Notes under the pieces: generated by a model
The model's input: the letters and a program-made list of their open reading frames with translations, nothing else
Told to the model about the DNA's origin: nothing
Database searches by the model: none
Made by a program: the position numbers and the translations under genes
Shown: positions 61,740-64,000 of the stretch, one piece after another
Numbering within the stretch: the stretch's first letter is position 1
Layout of the letters: every line of letters starts with the position of its first letter
Assembly: GCA_002376235.1 (NCBI GenBank)
Contig: DFNX01000013.1
Span: 29,431 to 93,430, forward strand
Origin: Neorhizobium sp. UBA3556
GTDB lineage: Bacteria > Pseudomonadota > Alphaproteobacteria > Rhizobiales > Rhizobiaceae
Reading direction: 5' to 3'
Length of the DNA stretch: 64,000 nt

Positions 61740-64000
61740 TTAAAGCGTGCGCGTGATATGTTCCACGCGGAAGCACTCGATCGTATCGCCGGCGCGGATG
61801 TCTTCGTAGTTTTCGAAGGCCATACCGCATTCCTGACCCATCGGCACTTCGGCAACTTCGTCCTTGAAGCGCTTGAGCGTCTTGAGCTTGCCTTCGTGGA
61901 TGACGACGTTGTCGCGGATGAGGCGAACACCTGCACCACGCTCGACCTTGCCTTCGACAACACGGCAACCGGCAACCTTGCCAACCTTGGTGATGTTGAA
62001 GACTTCCAGGATCTCGGCATTGCCGAGGAAGGTTTCGCGGCGTTCCGGCGAAAGCAGACCCGACATCGCTGCCTTAACGTCATCTACCAGATCGTAGATG
62101 ATGTTGTAGTAGCGGATATCGATACCGTTACGCTCGGCCGTCGTGCGGGCCTGAGTGTTGGCGCGGACGTTGAAGCCGATGATGGCGGCATCCGATGCCT
62201 CGGCGAGCGAGATATCCGACTCCGTGATCGCGCCTGCGCCCGAATGAACGATGCGTGCACGAACTTCGTCTGTACCTAGCTTGTCGAGCGACGCGATGAT
62301 CGCTTCGACCGAACCCTGCACGTCGCCCTTGATGACCAGCGGGAATTCCTTGAAGCCGGTATTCTGCAGCTTGCTCATCATCTGCTCGAGCGAGCCGCGC
62401 TGACCGGTCTGACGGGCAACGGCCTTGTCGCGTGCCAGACGCTGACGGTATTCCGAGATTTCGCGGGCGCGAGCTTCGTTTTCGACGACGGCGAAACGGT
62501 CACCTGCAGCAGGCGTACCCGAAAGGCCAAGGACTTCCACTGGCGTTGCCGGACCGGCTTCCTTGACGTGGTCGCCCTTGTCGGTGACGAGAGCACGAAC
62601 ACGGCCCCACTGATCGCCGGCAACGATGATCTGGCCCGGCTTCAGCGTACCCTTCTGCACGAGGACCGTCGCAACCGCACCGCGACCACGGTCGAGCTGG
62701 GCTTCGATGACGGTACCTTCTGCCGTACGGGTCGGATCGGCCTTCAGGTCGAGGATTTCGGCCTGCAGAAGAACGGCCTCGAGCAGCTTGTCGAGGTTTG
62801 TCTTGTTTTTGGCCGAAACTTCGACGTCGAGCACTTCACCGCCGAGCGATTCGACGAAGACTTCGTGCTGCAGAAGCTGCTGACGGACCTTGTCCGGCTT
62901 GGCTTCGTGCTTGTCGATCTTGTTGATCGCCACGATGATCGGAACACCGGCCGCCTTGGCGTGGTTGATGGATTCGATCGTCTGCGGCATCACGCTGTCG
63001 TCGGCTGCAACCACGAGGATTGCGATATCCGTCGCCTGCGCACCACGGGCACGCATGGCCGTAAAGGCGGCGTGACCGGGAGTATCGATGAAGGTGATCT
63101 TCTGACCGTTCTTTTCGACCTGGTAGGCGCCGATATGCTGGGTGATGCCACCGGCTTCGCCGGAAACGACATTCGCCTGGCGGATCGCGTCGAGCAGCGA
63201 GGTCTTACCGTGGTCGACGTGACCCATGATCGTGACGACCGGCGGGCGCGAAACCATTTCGCCCGCATCGTCGGCCTTGTCGAAGATGCCCTCTTCAACG
63301 TCGGATTCCGAAACGCGCTTGACGGTATGGCCGAATTCGGCGGCGATGAGTTCGGCAAGGTCGGCGTCGATGACGTCGCCCGGCTTCATCATCTGGCCTT
63401 CCTTCATCAGGTACTTGATGACGTCGACCGCGCGTTCGGACATGCGCTGCGACAGTTCCTGAATGGTGATGGTTTCCGGCAGGATGACTTCGCGAGCGAC
63501 CTTTTCACGGGTCTCCTGCATCTGGCTGCGGCGGAACTTTTCCTGTCGGCGGCGCATGGCCGCCATCGAACGGCCACGGTTGTTGCCGTCATCGTCGGTG
63601 CTGGCAGCGGTGATCGTCAGTTTGCCCTGGCGGCGGCCTTCGTCGCCCTTCGGGCGTGCCGGCGGCTTGGCAGGGGCGGGCGCCGCGACGCGGCCACGGC
63701 CGGGTACACCAGCCGGACCACGGGCAGGACCGCGATCGTCGTCTTCGTCATTGCCGCGACGGCCGCGTACGACGCCGGGCTGCGCTGCAGGCGCGTCGGC
63801 ACCGGGGCGCGGCGACTGCGGACGACCGGCCGGACCACGATCAGCGGTACGTTCCGGGGCACGGGCTGCGACCGGAGCTGGCTCTGCTGCAACAGGTTCG
63901 GGTTCCGGCTCGGGCTTTGGCATGGCTGCAAGGCGGGCAGCCTCGGCAGCTTCTTCAGCCTTACGAACCTCTGCTTCGGCGGCGCGACGTGCTTCGTCTT
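61740..64000 (-). CDS. infB: Translation initiation factor IF-2, partial (N-terminus off right edge)
   Basis: IF-2 GTPase that brings fMet-tRNA to the 30S subunit. The window holds 753 codons from the C-terminus. G1 is IMGHVDHGKTSLLDAI, G3 DTPGHAAFTAMRARG and G4 INKIDK, followed by the beta-barrel domains and the C-terminal fMet-tRNA-binding domain (VAGCRVVEGKVERGAGVRLIRDNVV region). Upstream of the G-domain lies a disordered Pro/Ala/Arg/Gly-rich section and a charged EARRAAEAEVRKAEEAAEAA helix that continues past the edge. It is normally followed by rbfA. Here kduD follows instead. Confidence 0.97.
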   Translation of the reverse strand, partial: DEARRAAEAEVRKAEEAAEAARLAAMPKPEPEPEPVAAEPAPVAARAPERTADRGPAGRPQSPRPGADAPAAQPGVVRGRRGNDEDDDRGPARGPAGVPGRGRVAAPAPAKPPARPKGDEGRRQGKLTITAASTDDDGNNRGRSMAAMRRRQEKFRRSQMQETREKVAREVILPETITIQELSQRMSERAVDVIKYLMKEGQMMKPGDVIDADLAELIAAEFGHTVKRVSESDVEEGIFDKADDAGEMVSRPPVVTIMGHVDHGKTSLLDAIRQANVVSGEAGGITQHIGAYQVEKNGQKITFIDTPGHAAFTAMRARGAQATDIAILVVAADDSVMPQTIESINHAKAAGVPIIVAINKIDKHEAKPDKVRQQLLQHEVFVESLGGEVLDVEVSAKNKTNLDKLLEAVLLQAEILDLKADPTRTAEGTVIEAQLDRGRGAVATVLVQKGTLKPGQIIVAGDQWGRVRALVTDKGDHVKEAGPATPVEVLGLSGTPAAGDRFAVVENEARAREISEYRQRLARDKAVARQTGQRGSLEQMMSKLQNTGFKEFPLVIKGDVQGSVEAIIASLDKLGTDEVRARIVHSGAGAITESDISLAEASDAAIIGFNVRANTQARTTAERNGIDIRYYNIIYDLVDDVKAAMSGLLSPERRETFLGNAEILEVFNITKVGKVAGCRVVEGKVERGAGVRLIRDNVVIHEGKLKTLKRFKDEVAEVPMGQECGMAFENYEDIRAGDTIECFRVEHITRTL

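Overview
The window is high-GC alphaproteobacterial chromosome, most likely from the family Rhizobiaceae (Rhizobium/Agrobacterium group). The support is an EPSP synthase very close to that of Agrobacterium sp. CP4, a cysteine-free Irr regulator beside fabA/fabB, RIME-like intergenic repeats built around CTTCTCCCC palindromes, and an sRNA with CCTCCTCCC loops of the alphaproteobacterial cuckoo/alpha-r14 type. The window opens inside a chemoreceptor gene and closes inside infB. No phage, transposase, integrase or CRISPR array is visible.

Layout. (1) 1-8.9 kb: a leftward chemotaxis operon (STAS protein, CheY, CheA, CheW, two tandem chemoreceptors), with a divergent gene for a soluble protein carrying a degenerate chemoreceptor-like hairpin. 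(2) 9-17.9 kb: core genes rbfA, truB, rpsO, pnp, an RsmC-like methyltransferase, a Sel1-repeat protein, fabB, fabA and irr. (3) 17.9-48.95 kb: an accessory block. It holds assorted envelope and metabolic genes, a CoA-ligase plus branched-chain-type ABC transporter operon with a MarR regulator and a divergent formamidase-like hydrolase, a glutaminase, a tripartite tricarboxylate transporter with a TctDE-like two-component system, and a divergent amino-sugar/MurNAc locus. (4) 48.97-53.8 kb: tRNA-Ala(GGC), a FYDLN-type acidic protein, and aroA-cmk-rpsA. (5) 53.8-64 kb: an unknown Gln/Pro-rich protein, a short RNase D, the CCTCCTCCC-loop sRNA, an Ldh-family dehydrogenase, exbB-exbD-tonB, kduD and infB (partial).

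How the genes fit together. The amino-sugar locus looks self-contained. An ABC importer would feed a cytosolic BadF-type kinase, then MurQ etherase, NagA deacetylase and an SIS-type deaminase, leading to fructose-6-phosphate. A GntR-type regulator lies in the operon, and a pair of near-identical TGGTAT-N5-TGGYAT sites stands in front of both divergent arms. The Tct transporter and TctDE-like pair are probably a regulon, with an 11-bp-spaced CTGACAT direct repeat upstream of tctC. The exbB-exbD-tonB operon supplies energy to outer-membrane receptors.

Structural points. infB and rbfA, normally neighbours in one operon, lie about 52.7 kb apart and face each other, as a single inversion of the intervening segment would produce. 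A RIME-like element sits between the binding-protein and permease genes of the amino-sugar transporter, and an inverted copy lies downstream of nagA. A compound hairpin element fills the truB-rpsO gap. I found no wholly novel multi-gene system. The best candidates for follow-up are the MurNAc locus with its operators, the sRNA, the soluble chemoreceptor-like protein and the hairpin covering the ribosome-binding site of a small membrane protein gene.
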